From Mya arenaria (Eukaryota > Mollusca > Bivalvia > Myida > Myidae): 64,000 bases of DNA. The position numbers and the translations under genes are program-made. Within the stretch, counting starts at the first letter, position 1. Each line of letters opens with the position of its first letter. Where the stretch lies: the NCBI RefSeq assembly GCF_026914265.1, contig NC_069125.1:66639479-66703478 (forward strand). Reading direction: 5' to 3'. The notes below the pieces were generated by a model that worked only from the letters and a program-made list of their open reading frames with translations, did no database searches and was not told where the DNA came from. Positions 1 through 13,100 of this stretch are shown here, piece by piece.

Positions 1-3000
1 ACCCGGTCTAGTAAAGCCCTATCGAAATAAAAGGGGCAAGTTGGAAATGGTATCTTGTTATCCGCCCTAAACTCTCAGGCATTTGCTTTTGTAACTAGTT
101 TCTATCCTAGAACTCCTACACTATCTCAATGATTGAGACGAAATCCCGGAAATTCCGGACGAGCAATAGAATAACGATACATATCTCAGGTTCTGATATT
201 GAAAGTGTCTACAGTAGAGTAGTTATAGGCTCAATAAATGTTCTGACAACTGGTACTTAGGTAACCGGAACGAACTCTGTAGATAGCTAAGTAGAAAGTT
301 CTAAAGTAGAAGGCAACTAAATTTTCAGAGCCCCTTCGTGACCTCTTTTAATTACTCTTTTCGCTCCGGGAAAGAACTAAACAAATGGAAACTGGCTGAG
401 GTCTGTGCTATTTATAAGAAGTCAGTTCCCAAATATGTCAGTTATATTACCGTACACTACCCTTGTTGAGTGTTATCCATGTGATACGTAAGGTCCTAGA
501 ATATACTTTTTTAATAAAACCATATGTTCACCCTGTTCTGTCATAACGATTATTTAGCCCCATTTCATTCGGGCTTAGCTGTACAATTCAGTGAAAGTGC
601 TTTTCAGGACAATACAAGACAATCTTGTAGTCAATCGTAACAACTCGGCCATCTCCGGCAAGCTTCGAGATAGACAAGTCTCGTTGGATACTGGCCGAGG
701 TGGTTAAGTGTGATATAGGCCTCTGGCTCCTGACACAAAGAATATGGATGAACATCCAAAATAAATTTTGTGCACAAAACATAGTCAGTTATCTTTTTTT
801 TCACAGTTCCAACAACCTTTGAATTACATCTATTTAATATAATAATAAATCCTTTCCACGATTTAATGCAGAATAATTAACATGCTAAATGTTTAACATA
901 GGACTTGTTCCTGTTTGGCATCAAGAAATAACATTTCATGGTTGTTGGATTCTTAACAAACACATATGGAAGGAATGCAGACCTTATATTATTAAACATG
1001 AACATATTATTATTAAATGATATTATGTTTCAACTTTAAATTACAAACATTGCAATATATGTTTCGTATCGTGGGATATTGTTTTCCCTTAAATTGAAGT
1101 TCACGTTGACATGATCTAAATTGTGTAATTTAATAAAACTACCGGAAACAGTTCGTTGTCCTCCATCCATGTCCTCCTTTAAGTATAATTTTAACAAGAA
1201 TACAAGATCAGTTCCTCATTTTACTATAAGGGTGAACGCAAATTGATTGTCACTCATGCAATGCAACAAACGCACTTTAGTAATCTTAATGAAAATGTGT
1301 TCTCTAAAAAATTGTCAACAGCCACAATTTCCAACGTGGAAGAATTGAGGAAACCTTCCATTCCTTCGTCACCTTCCGATTCATCGTGCTCGAAAACATA
1401 ATCTATTCGACCAATTATCTGCTATCAGGTTTTTTGTCACCTCTGCTAGTACTGTTTGGATCCAAAAAAAATCCACGTTACTGACCAACACACGGTAATC
1501 AACCACGTTCACGCCCTTCCCCAACGACCTCCATATCTCTGTTTCTTTCCTTTTCTGTAACTTCTGTCTACTTCCACACTTGGGCGCATGACCACACTCT
1601 CGCGTATCATCGTGCCAACGAGAGTGAATAATATAATGTTGTAACAACTTGTTTCACAATCGTTGTAAAATAAATAAGTTTAAGTGGGTAAGTTTAAACT
1701 AAACTTCCAACGCATCGTACCACTAACTGCTTGATACATTTGGTATACATGCACCTTTCAACTTATGTTTCTACATAATAACACGTAAAAATATTCTACA
1801 AATCATAACAGCCTTAACACCAGAAACAAGCAATTTTAAAGAGAGACAGAAGAGAGGCAAACTATAAACTCCAAAGCTCCTTACTCAATTACACGTATAT
1901 CATCATAATTTTGTTCTGTACGCACTCGTTTATTTTCCTGTATTGTCAACACAGTAAATCCTTTGATTGTGATTAAATGTGTGTATCTTTATGTTCTATT
2001 GTATTACATAGGGTTTAAACCAATTTTCCTATTCCACTTGCCAAGGAAGTACAAAAAGGCAGTGAAAGTGTATTTATCACGAAAAATAGTATTATTTAAA
2101 CCAAACACTTGTAATACCGTTTATGTATTTTTGATTTCAATGAACACACACATAAATATCTATGGATAAACGTAAACAAAGCAATGTACAATACGCTAAA
2201 TCGACGTGTTCTGAAAGGGCAGAAACTATAATCGACATGAAAATTAAATTTGTGAACACTTACACATAAACCCTGACCAGTATCACACACTTTGATACCG
2301 GCTTTTCCAAATATAAATACCGGATACCGGGGCTTTAGCATCACTGTAAAAAGCTTGACGTGACGCGGTAATCAGAAGGTGTCTATTCTATTCTGTTTTA
2401 ATATTCGTTTATTTTTCATTTTATTACTATTTTATTTTATTTCATTTTTAATAGGTTAACTTATCGGAAACGACAGTATTTTTTACTTTCAATACACCGA
2501 TCAAGTTTTAATTCCGAAGTCTGAATACCGGGAATATTTTGAACATCGTGTTGGCAGATTCGTACCCAACGCTGAACATCGTGTAGGTAGATTCGCACCC
2601 AAACCTTTCAAAGTGCTACAATAAAAGTAGCGCAGATAAGTTCTGAATCTGAATCTTAATGGTACATGGTAGAGTCCAACACTGGCTTTAGCACCACGGG
2701 GAAGGAGTTAGTTCTGGCTTCCATAACTTTAATGTTGATATTTTTTTTTTATGTTAACAACACATTAAAAAAGGTCATATATAACGTGTTCGCTGAAGTT
2801 CTTTAGCTAGGAGGGAGTGAGCTTAATCACTTTTTGTTAATGTCAGTTTAAAAGAGTTCACTGAATCAGAGTGTACTATATTGTCACTTAGTTTGTTCCA
2901 GTGAGTCAATAGCTGTTCTCACAAAGAATGAGTTTGTAAATTTTACTTTAAGCATGAATAGCGACAAAGTTCTTGGTGTTGTTGTTCACTGAAATCCTAA

Positions 3001-3284
3001 CAATGTTTGTATCGTGGCCTTCAAATAAACAATTGACAAACATACCAGGTGAATTTTTGTTACCTTTAGGAAATCAAAGTTGCAATGAACTGGCTTGACT
3101 GATTGTTTTTAACATTTTTATAGACTTGCACATTAATAAAATGTAAAAACACTTCAAAGGTTCTATGTATACTGTAAGTTAGAGTTTATGAAGTAATTTC
3201 TTTGTGAATAAGTAATGTAATGAAGCGGAGCACAACAAATACATGTAGACCGTGGCTTCTTATTCACGATATAAATATAGCAAT
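1..3284. other. AT-rich stretch with no recognised gene
   Basis: No exon chain, tRNA or intact transposon is visible. Short open frames occur (for example 1381-1647 on the minus strand, 88 codons), but they lack recognisable domains or supporting splice context. Any 5' untranslated exons of the downstream bHLH-HMG gene would lie here or off the left edge. Confidence 0.5.
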
Positions 3285-3545
3285 TTACTAAATCATGATG
3301 AGTCTTCTTCATCAATAAGTTACGATTTTTCACAAATAAGAAACTAAACTTTAAAAAAATCTAGTGCCCCTGATTAGATGACAATGAAGGGCAAACACTA
3401 ATTTTAGATTGTTTTAGGAATTTATTTGTATTCTCAAAGATGCTTAAATAAATTCCCCAAAAGAGCAAAAATACACTTTCAAATATGTAAATAGTTAACC
3501 AATCCACAGACACCATAAACAGTCATGCTTGTTTCTTATATTCAC
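3285..3545 (+). repeat. Direct duplication, copy 1 (about 260 bp)
   Basis: This block matches 3746-3996 with scattered substitutions and small indels. Shared landmarks in order are 'cacaaataagaaactaaac', 'aatctagtgc', 'atttgtattctcaaaga' and 'cttatatt'. It is a local direct duplication and no coding content is seen. Confidence 0.8.
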
Positions 3546-3745
3546 GAAATAATTACTGAATAAATTCTACTTAGTGTTTAGCCTCTCCCAATTTGCATCA
3601 GCTTTGAAATTAAGCCATGCGCCTGTCAAAAAGACCTGTCAATCATTGCAAGATATTGTGACATTTAAATCAGCGTTAACACTGAAACACTGAAGTAAAC
3701 AGTAGCTTAGCTTATATAATATATGCGCATGCACAATTATTATGA

Positions 3746-3996
3746 TTTACTTAATCATAATGTGTCATCTTCATCAATAAGTAGCGATTTTTCACAAATA
3801 AGAAACTAAACTTTTTAAAAAATCTAGTGCACCTCACAAGCTGACAATGTAGGGCATATACTAATTTTAGATTATTTTTTAATTTATTTGTATTCTCAAA
3901 GATCGAGCTAAATTCCCCAAAAGAACAAAGATACACTTTCAATTTATGTACCAGTCCATTGAAGTCACCATACACATGCTTGATTCTTATATTTGC
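3746..3996 (+). repeat. Direct duplication, copy 2, abutting bHLH exon
   Basis: Second copy of the 3285-3545 block. It ends about 20 bp before the splice acceptor (AG at 4017-4018) of the bHLH exon, so the duplicated DNA is the immediate upstream flank or intron end of that exon. Confidence 0.8.
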
Positions 3997-4018
3997 ATGC
4001 TGGAGATCTGTTTTACAG

Positions 4019-4185
4019 GTTTTCATAAGCTAGCGATGCCAAGAGGTGTGACACCAGTCAGAGTCAGGAGAAGGCAGAGTGATGCAAAATGGAGAGCAAG
4101 TGTTGCAATGTGTTACAACATTATGAAAAATGTTATTCCTAACTCCAAGAAAATTGGCAAGACATCTAAAAGAAAACTTTCTAAG
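4019..4185 (+). CDS. bHLH exon 1 (basic region, helix 1, loop)
   Basis: First recognised exon of the MEIOSIN-like gene. Acceptor 'tgttttacag' ends at 4018 and donor GTGATA starts at 4186. It encodes MPRGVTPVRVRRRQ and then helix 1 AKWRASVAMCYNIMKNVIPN, ending in KRKLSK. Two bases precede the first full codon in frame, so if the exon is spliced from upstream the donor exon must end in phase 1. In that case the ATG at 4036 would be internal. Confidence 0.8.
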
Positions 4186-7100
4186 GTGATATATTTCTTC
4201 ACTATTATGTTGATATATTTAAATTGAGATTTTCCATCAATGTATTAAATGCATGATATAATTATGGGAATATTTTCTTCTTTTTCCAACTTTGTGGATG
4301 CCTTATTTCATCTTAATCAATATTTGTTTCAACATTAACGGTATGTTTATACATGTATACCGCATAAAAATCCTTGATATTTTTAACAACGTCATAAATA
4401 ATTATTTAAATGAAAGCTGTGTCAAAGAGAGAATTGAATAGCAATAATCACCATGAAATGAAGTGTTAGTTGTATTTGAAACAAAATTATACACTACATA
4501 TTTGTGACTTTATATGCAGGCTTTGACACTTAAAGAAACAGAACGGCATATAGTTTGTCTCGAGAGAAAACTGAAAGAGTTGCTGGAGCTTAGAGGTAAC
4601 AGTACTGGAATTAATATGTCTCACTGTAAAATGTATAAAACATTTGAATCTGTATTAGATACTTGTTTAGTAAATGCGTGGTTGGGTACATACATTCATG
4701 CAATATCAGATTATAACCCATATGCCCAAATATATAAACATATAACACAAAAACTAGATTTCTTATGAGCCCAGGCTTAAAGGCATGACTGTGCAGATTT
4801 CAATAAGTGTATAATCTGACATTGAGTATATAATTAAGTAGATTTCATTGGTTGTCAATTGTACTGTGCTAAACTTCAGCTCCACAGTGTGGTAGGGCAG
4901 TTGTGATTGAGAACGACAACCGGTGCCTCAGTCCAGCCACACTGGATGACATCAGGCATGACTTCGCTATCAAACAATGCTTTTTCTTCAGGTAAATAAA
5001 ATCAGGCCTGGATATTTGTGTAGAGCTTCACCAACTTCTGGATTGAAAATAAGTATTCATAATTGTTTGTATAACTCAATTATTCATTCGGCACAGTTAA
5101 CCACATTTGACTTCATTAGTTTTATACTTGGCAAATGTTATGCACAATCAGATTACATTAGAGTAACATGCCTGTTCAACATGATATTACACACATAATA
5201 TTTCACATTATGCGCTGGCTTGACCCTAATCTAGTGTGACCAGCTCCAACACGGGGAAGAAGCGCTACAATGTGCCTTCTGACATTGAGACAAGTCTTGA
5301 GAACCTGAGTCGCCAGTCCTGCAGTCTCGTCACCATCGACCACAAAGAAATCAAGACATCCTTCCCAGAATTCTACAAGAATTCATTCCTTTTGACCAAG
5401 GAATGCCCATTGGTAAAGGATTCATTGTTTCTCAAATATTTCCCAAAATTTATAATTATTTTGGTTAAAACTGACTTGATGTTAAGTTAACAGCATGCAC
5501 CATTCCTTATATGTTTTTGCATGCAGGAAAGTTATTTGTCTAATGTTTGTCTGATATTTCATTCCTTGGGTAATATTTCTGGTAATCTGAAAACTGATTG
5601 GGTATCATTATTTATGTCAACTGTCATATTACTGGAAAATTATTTATGTTAGTGAGCACTGTATTTAACCACAGTTATTATATTCTTAAATAAATTAAAA
5701 AAAATAATCAAGTCAACTCTGTTTCATTAAAGTCACGGTTTGTAATCTTTGTCATTTCAACACCATGAGATACAGTTATTGTTGATTTTTTGGTTGAATA
5801 GCTTTTAGTAGAAAAGTTTTTTAAATTCTAAAAAATGGAGGTAAAAGTGATGAACATGGTATAACTGTGCACATGGTATAACTGATGAACATGGTATAAC
5901 TATGTCAATGGTATAACTGTGTCAATGAAATAACTGTCAAGGTATAATAGTGTCCATGGTATAACAGTGAACATGATATAGCTGTGTCCATGGTGTAACT
6001 GTGTCCATGGTATAACTATGTACATGGTATAATAGTGAACATGGTATAACTGTGAACATGATATAGCTGTGTACATGGTGTAGCTGTGTCCATGGTATAA
6101 CTATGTACATGGTATAACTGTGAACATGGTATAGCTGTGTCCATGGTGTAGCTGTGTCCATGGTATAACTATGTACATGGTATAACTGTGAACATGATAT
6201 AGCTGTGTCCATGGTGTAGCTGTGTCCATGGTATAACTATGTACATGGTATAACTGTGAACATAGTATAACTGTGTCCATGGTATAACTGTGAACATGAT
6301 ATAGCTGTGTACATGGTGTAGCTGTGTCCATGGTATAACTGTGTCCATGGTATAACTGTGAACATGGTGTAGCTGTGTCCATGGTATAACTATGTACATG
6401 GTATAACTGTGAACATGGTATAGCTGTGTCCATGGTATATGTGTGTCCATGGTACAGCTGTGTCCATGGTATAACTATGTACATGGTATAACTGTGAACA
6501 TGGTATAACTTTGAACATGGTATAGCTGTGTACATGGTATAACTATGTACATGGTGTAGCTGTGTCAATGGTATAACTGTCCATGGTATAATTGAGTACA
6601 TGGTATACCTGTGAACATGGTATAGCTGTGTACATGGTATAACTGTGTCCATGGTATGACTGTGTACATGGTTTACCTGAGAACATGGTGTAGCTGTGTA
6701 CATGGTATAACTGTGAACATGGTATAACTGTGAACATGGTATAACTGTGAACATGGTATAACTGTGTCCATGGTATAACTGTGAACATGGTATAACTGTG
6801 AACATGGTATAGCTGTGTCCATGGTATAACTGTGGACATGTTATACCTGTGAACATGGTATAACTGTGGACATGTTATACCTGTAAACAAGGTATAACTG
6901 TGAACATGGTATAACTGTGAACATGTTTAACTGTGAACATGGTATAGCTGTGCCCATGGTATAACTGTGGACATGTTATACCTGTGAACATGGTATAACT
7001 GTGGACATGTTATACCTGTAAACAAGGTATAACTGTGAACATGGTATAGCTGTGAACATGTTTAACTGTGAACATGTTTAACTGTGAACATGGTATAACT

Positions 7101-10100
7101 GTGAACATGTTTAACTGTGAACATGTTTAACTGTGTCCATGGTATAACTGTGAACATGTTTAACTGTGAACATGTTTAACTGTGTACATGTTTTACTGTG
7201 AACATGTTTAAATGTGGACATGTTTAAATGTGGACATAGTATAACTGTGAACATGGTATAATTGTGAACACGTTATAACTGTGTACATGGTATAACTGTG
7301 TACCTCAGATTTTACAGATCGGATTTTTCTTTATGTACATCATAACATTAAGGATACTAAAATTTACATTTCACAGAATGACATTCAGATGTTCACATGT
7401 TATATCTGTTGGTATTTCTTTTCCCTCAAATGATGGTACCATGATCTGATGGGGTGTCAACAATTAGAATTTACATTAATTGCTTATTGTCTGTCTGTTT
7501 AGATTTCAGAAATGCTCCTTGCCGCAGATCCCAACATCCCCATTAGAAAACAGATTTACTAGATAATTAATAATTCTCACATTTTGTATATGGAAGCTGA
7601 TGTTTTCTAGACATGTTTTGTAGTAATTTGTTAATCTTTCTAACATGTGTATAATTTTAGTGAAAAACACATTTGTACACAGCATGGTGTTTATTACTGT
7701 GTTTTTCTAAACTTTGTTAAAGTGGTTCTCATGCTCAAATTGTCATGTAAGTTACTTTTTATTGATGCTTTTGAGCTTACCTGAGCATGCATTCTTCATG
7801 TATGGTGAGCCTTTGTTATAATCGCCCTGTGGTCGTTGCCTGCCGTTTACTGCAAATGAGCATTAGGACTTAGTGTGAGCAATATATGGCCGCTATGGTC
7901 TTTCTGCTTTACATATAATGATAAAATCATGAACAAACATTACTGCATGTAAGTCATATTTTATAACACCATAGTTTTTCTTATGTTTTAAGCTCACCTG
8001 AGCACAAAGTGCTCATCGTGAGTTATTGTGATAGGGTGATTGTCTGTCGTCAACATTTTCCTTCAAACAACTTCTCCTCCTAAACCACTGCGACAATTTC
8101 AAGCAAACTTCACAGGAATGTTCCTTGGGTGGTCCTCTTCCAGATTCCTTCAATAAACAATTATTTCACAGAAACGTTCTATCAAATTTGTTCACCCCAT
8201 GTTGATTCGTAAAAAAAACATGGCCGCCAGGGGCAGGGCTACTTTTCAATATATGTCTTTATGGAAAACTTCGAAAATCTTCTCTTTAGAAACCAGTAGC
8301 CTAAATTCAAAATATTTCACAGGAATTTTCCTAAGGTGAACCTTTAATAAAAATTTAATATTTTTTTTTATATATATAGTTTTTTTAATTTTTTGAAGAA
8401 ATAAAATATGTAATTATTTTATTGTTTAAAAATCATTGAAGATGATCAACTTCAAACTTCATAAACTAATTTATCGTAACAATGCGTTGTAAAAGTTATG
8501 GCCATTCATAACTTTTTAAAATGAATACATATTTTCAATGGTTTTTTATGTCTGTTTAAAAAAAAAAGGATGTATTATAGTTTCACCTATGGCATACACG
8601 TGGGCAGTGTTCAGTATGATTTCTGATCAATAACTTTAGAACCCTTTGTCCAATCAGGTGAGTGATATAGGGCCATCTTGGCCATCTTGTTTATATTTGC
8701 TGTAAAAGTTTGTACAAGTAATCTTGTTTGCTACTTTTTTTATTGTCAAAACTAAGCGAAGACTTTTCTTATCACCCTTGATATGTGCTGGCATTCTCCA
8801 TATAAAGAATAAATGCATGTTTTGTAAAAGTGCTTGAACTTATACTCATAATAGTGTTTATGAACATTAGTGTTATTCAAATAAATTTTAATGAAAAATA
8901 ACTATGTGTATTGTACAAAAACATATGGGACAATTTTTAACTTTACCTTAATACCTATGCAAGGGTATTCTTTTTAGAAAGACAATTTAATTTTTACGTT
9001 GGTGGTGACCTTAAGCTTAAAAATGGTTTATGCTCAATAACTAAAGAATGCTTGTACCCAGGAACTTCATACTTGGTACGCTAGTAGGTCATGACTAGTA
9101 GATGACTCTTATTGATTTTGAAATCAGTAGGACAAAGGTCAAGGTCACCATGAACTTGAGGTGAAGAAACGGTTTCTGCTCAATAACTAAAGAACGCTTG
9201 CACCCAGGAATTCATACTTGGTATGCTAGTTCTGGGAACAGGTGGTCAATGGTCAAGGCTGTGGTGAAAAAAAAAAGTTTTTGCTAAATATACAAAGAAT
9301 GCTTGCATCCAGGAACTTCATACTTGATATGCCAATTTGTCATGATTAGTAGATAACCTCTATAGATTTTAGGATCAGTTGGTCAAAGGTCAAGGTTGCA
9401 GTGACCCTGAGGGGAAAAACATTTTCCAATAATTACTAAAGAACATTTGCACCCAGGAACTTCATATTTGGTATGCTAGTTGGTCATGACTAGTAGATGG
9501 CTCCAATTGGAATTGGGATCAATAGGTCAAAGTTCAAGGTTCTGGTAAAGACTGCAGTGACTGTCAGGTAAAAAAAGATCTGATTAATTACTGAAGAATG
9601 CTTGCACATAGGATATTCATACTTGGTATGTCAGTTGGTAATGACTAGTAGATGACCCCTATTGATTTTCAGGCCAGTAGGTCAAAAGTCATGGTGACCT
9701 TGAGGTAAAATAACAGTTTCCCCAGAATAACTAATGAATACTTGGGCCCAGGAGCTTCATACTTGGTATGGTTTTGAGATCAGTAGGGCAAGATCACAGT
9801 CACCTTTAAGTGAAAACAATTTGTTGGTCACCAGTTCGTCTGTCACACTTCGTTCTACTCAATAACGTAAGAACACTTGGACCCAGGAACTTCATACTTG
9901 TCATGCCCAGTAGATGACCCCTATGTTTGTTCATATCCATTCCATAAGTACAAATTTCAATTCCATCATTTATTTTTTCACACCTATGACCACACAATGA
10001 GGGAGACCAGCGCTTTTTCAAAAAAGCAATCTCTTTTTTTTCTGTATTTTTGTACAAGCACGTTTTTTATTCTATCTTGGATTATACCATCTTTACATGT

Positions 10101-13100
10101 ATGTGACATCTAGTATGTTAGCCCTGACATGATGTTATGTAATGTATCATAATTACTAGAAATAGTTCATTTCTTTTTACCTGTTTTTATCAGTTCATCC
10201 AATATTTGTTATTTTGACCTCAAAATCATAAGGGTTTTACAAGGATTCCCGTACACACCATGCTGAACAAACAATAGTTTTAGATTGAAACACAATGTTG
10301 AAGTTTTTTTCAAATACTTATAAACAAAATGATCATAATTTCTCAGTCTTTGTTCGAAAGAATTGTTATAACTTAAAAGAAACGACTTGACATTTAAAAC
10401 AACAAGAAGCAATCATTTAAGTGAGTGTAGTTTATATATGTCATATTTCTGAGAGGCTTGCCAGGGGATTTTGGTCTCAATTCTAGGGGATTTTGATATT
10501 GGACAAGGGGATATTTACATGTGTTGTGAAATTAAGCACAATATTGACATATTAATTTTAGACTAAATACAGAAATAAGAATGAGTATATAGGTACTCAC
10601 ATTTGATTATTGCTCTATTATTATACAAAATAAGAATAAATAAATATTTTAAAATCATCATCATGTCAATTCATAACATAATTATATAAAACATCAGCAT
10701 TATGTAAAGTAGAACAAAACATTGTGAATGAAAAGCACTAGAATGTTTATGAACTTTACACATTCACTTCAGTCAATTCTTATAGCACTGAGAAAGATAA
10801 TAACATATTTTCACTATTATTTTTATCATGAAATTATTCCAGCAACACACTCTAATAACAACATTTTTTGGGGGGGTCAACATGTTCTTTGATAGAACCA
10901 ACAAGAGATAGTGTGCTCATTAAACTTTACACTCAAAGTATTATGGATGCTTTCAGTGATTTTTTTGGTGCAATTTACTGCCTTCTAAAGGCTGTTTCCC
11001 CTTGCAAAAACTGTCAATTTTCCCCCAAATTCCCAAATTTTTCAATTTTTTCCAAATTTGATAAATGCAGATTACATTAGTGAATGAAAAAGCAATGGAT
11101 TTCTTGAATTATAAACAAAATCTTGACTAGACTTAGTCTTTCATAGCATAATGTATGCATAAAAAAGTTAAAACATGTATATTTGCCATTATATTAGCTG
11201 TTTTGGCCTGATTTTGTATTTTTCCCAAAGTCGACTTTTTTCCCGATTTGCAAGGCACAGGTGGTAAAAATCACTGGCTTTCCACTGTCAACCTTGATCA
11301 AGTTTTTTTAATTACAGGGGATATTGATCATCTGTCAGAATTCCGGGAGGGGTATTTCCACCCGCCAGGGATATGGCATGTTTAGAAATTATAAACAATG
11401 AATATAGAAGGAAAAAGCTTGATTTATTAGAGGAAACTCGCTGATTTTACTAAAATCCTCAGAAAATATTGGAAGTTGAAATAAAGCTACAACATCAACA
11501 ACTACTGATAGCTTACATATAAGGATGATTTGTACATATATGTGTTCATTGTTATTTTACTTCCCAAATGCATTTTTATGTGGTTCATTGTTTGTGATTT
11601 TTCTGTGTTTCTGTCATTTCCTAGATATATAAAAATGAATAAATGCATTTTAAGAAGCTTAAGTAACTGAGACCCTTTTTTATTGGTATGTGTGTGTCAT
11701 GCTTATATCTAAGCATCCAAATTTTCTATGCTCTGAGGAATAGAGCCGAATTGTTGTTATCTTGCATGTTTAATATATTGATACTAGGTTAATATTATTA
11801 TGTTGCCTGCATGAGCATGGCAGATGTTAAGCGGGGTCAGACTTTCATGTCTGCTCCCTTATTTTATCATTTCTGATCCAATCTTTGATGTAAAACTTGG
11901 TCACAATGTTAATGGGAATTATATACCAACCAGGTTTGATAGACACCCAGGGCACACCAATCCTCTGGAGTAAACTATTATTGCCTTTGAAAAGTCAAAA
12001 TATCACTTCAGTAAAACTGCGATTGTTCCAACAGGTGGCCATTATTCACTTAGTAGGCTTACTTATTTTTTCCTAAATGCACTTAATTTTGTGACCATCG
12101 GCATAATGTAGTAGCTGTTAGCCATAAACGAACAGACCTCATTAATAATTTTAGAATTATGGGCCTAATTGAAACTAGGCATTTCTGCCCTTATTTTGTA
12201 TGCACTATAAGAAGACCATAAAATAATAGCTATTGCACTGTCAGCGTGCATAGGTTAATCTTAAGGATTCTGTTAAAAAGGTTGACCTTGCCCCTCAACT
12301 ACAACTATTGCTTAAGTTACTTTCCACAATACTTCAGGATAAGTTACTAAAAACAGTGTAACATAACTTTACTTTTTTCGAGCTCATCTGTTTCTTCAAT
12401 AAAAATAATCAAGGTATTGTCATAGTTTTGGTGTTGGTGGTGCCATCATTGTTGAAATGCAATAACTTCAACCTTGGCCCAAACTCCATAAAGTGTTCAA
12501 GATATTCACATGAAATGTCGTACACATGATGCTAGAGACAATATGAACTAGTACAGCAAGGACCATAACTCTGTCTTCAATGGATATTACAGATATTCAA
12601 CAGATATTACAACCATTGTCAGGTGCTCTCTTTTTTGACTGGCTTAAAAAACTCAACCTTATATATAAAAAAACTGATTATAAAGTGTTGTTGACCTTGC
12701 AATCCATTTGTAACATCAAGTATTTATTATTGAATACACAATATACTGAAATTTCATGGTAAGCTTTCCTTGACTTGCTTTGCTGATTTGACTGGACTTA
12801 AAAACAAAACAAAAAATCTTTAGCCTACTCTACCTGCCATCTGAACTTATATAACAAAAAATAAACAGACGAGCATTAGTGTTCGCACTGACGAAGAAAA
12901 TGATGAACCTCATTTACTGATCAACCCGGTCTTGTGAACTCATTTTGTTTTTAAAAAATGTTAAACAAACCTTTGGTAGTTAAGAATTATATTTTGTTAC
13001 GCTTTGGGTTTTTTTAACATTTAAGTTATATTTGTATAATAGGGCACATGTCTTACTGCAAGTTAGGTCTGAATGCATTTGCTACTAGCTAGCTACAGGT

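Noticed and set aside
670..735. tRNA-Ser-like text ('tggccgaggtggttaagtg')
   Set aside because: An A-box-like string is present, but no B box or acceptor stem could be found, so no tRNA is called.
1381..1647. 88-codon minus-strand frame as a gene
   Set aside because: No domain, no neighbouring exons and no conserved-looking composition.
5937..6890. Long minus-strand open frames with a repeating HVHSYTM-type peptide
   Set aside because: The frames arise because a 17-bp minisatellite has few stop codons; the same motif appears in several frames and there is no gene context.
5849..7305. CRISPR-like array
   Set aside because: Units are contiguous without unique spacers, in an animal intron.
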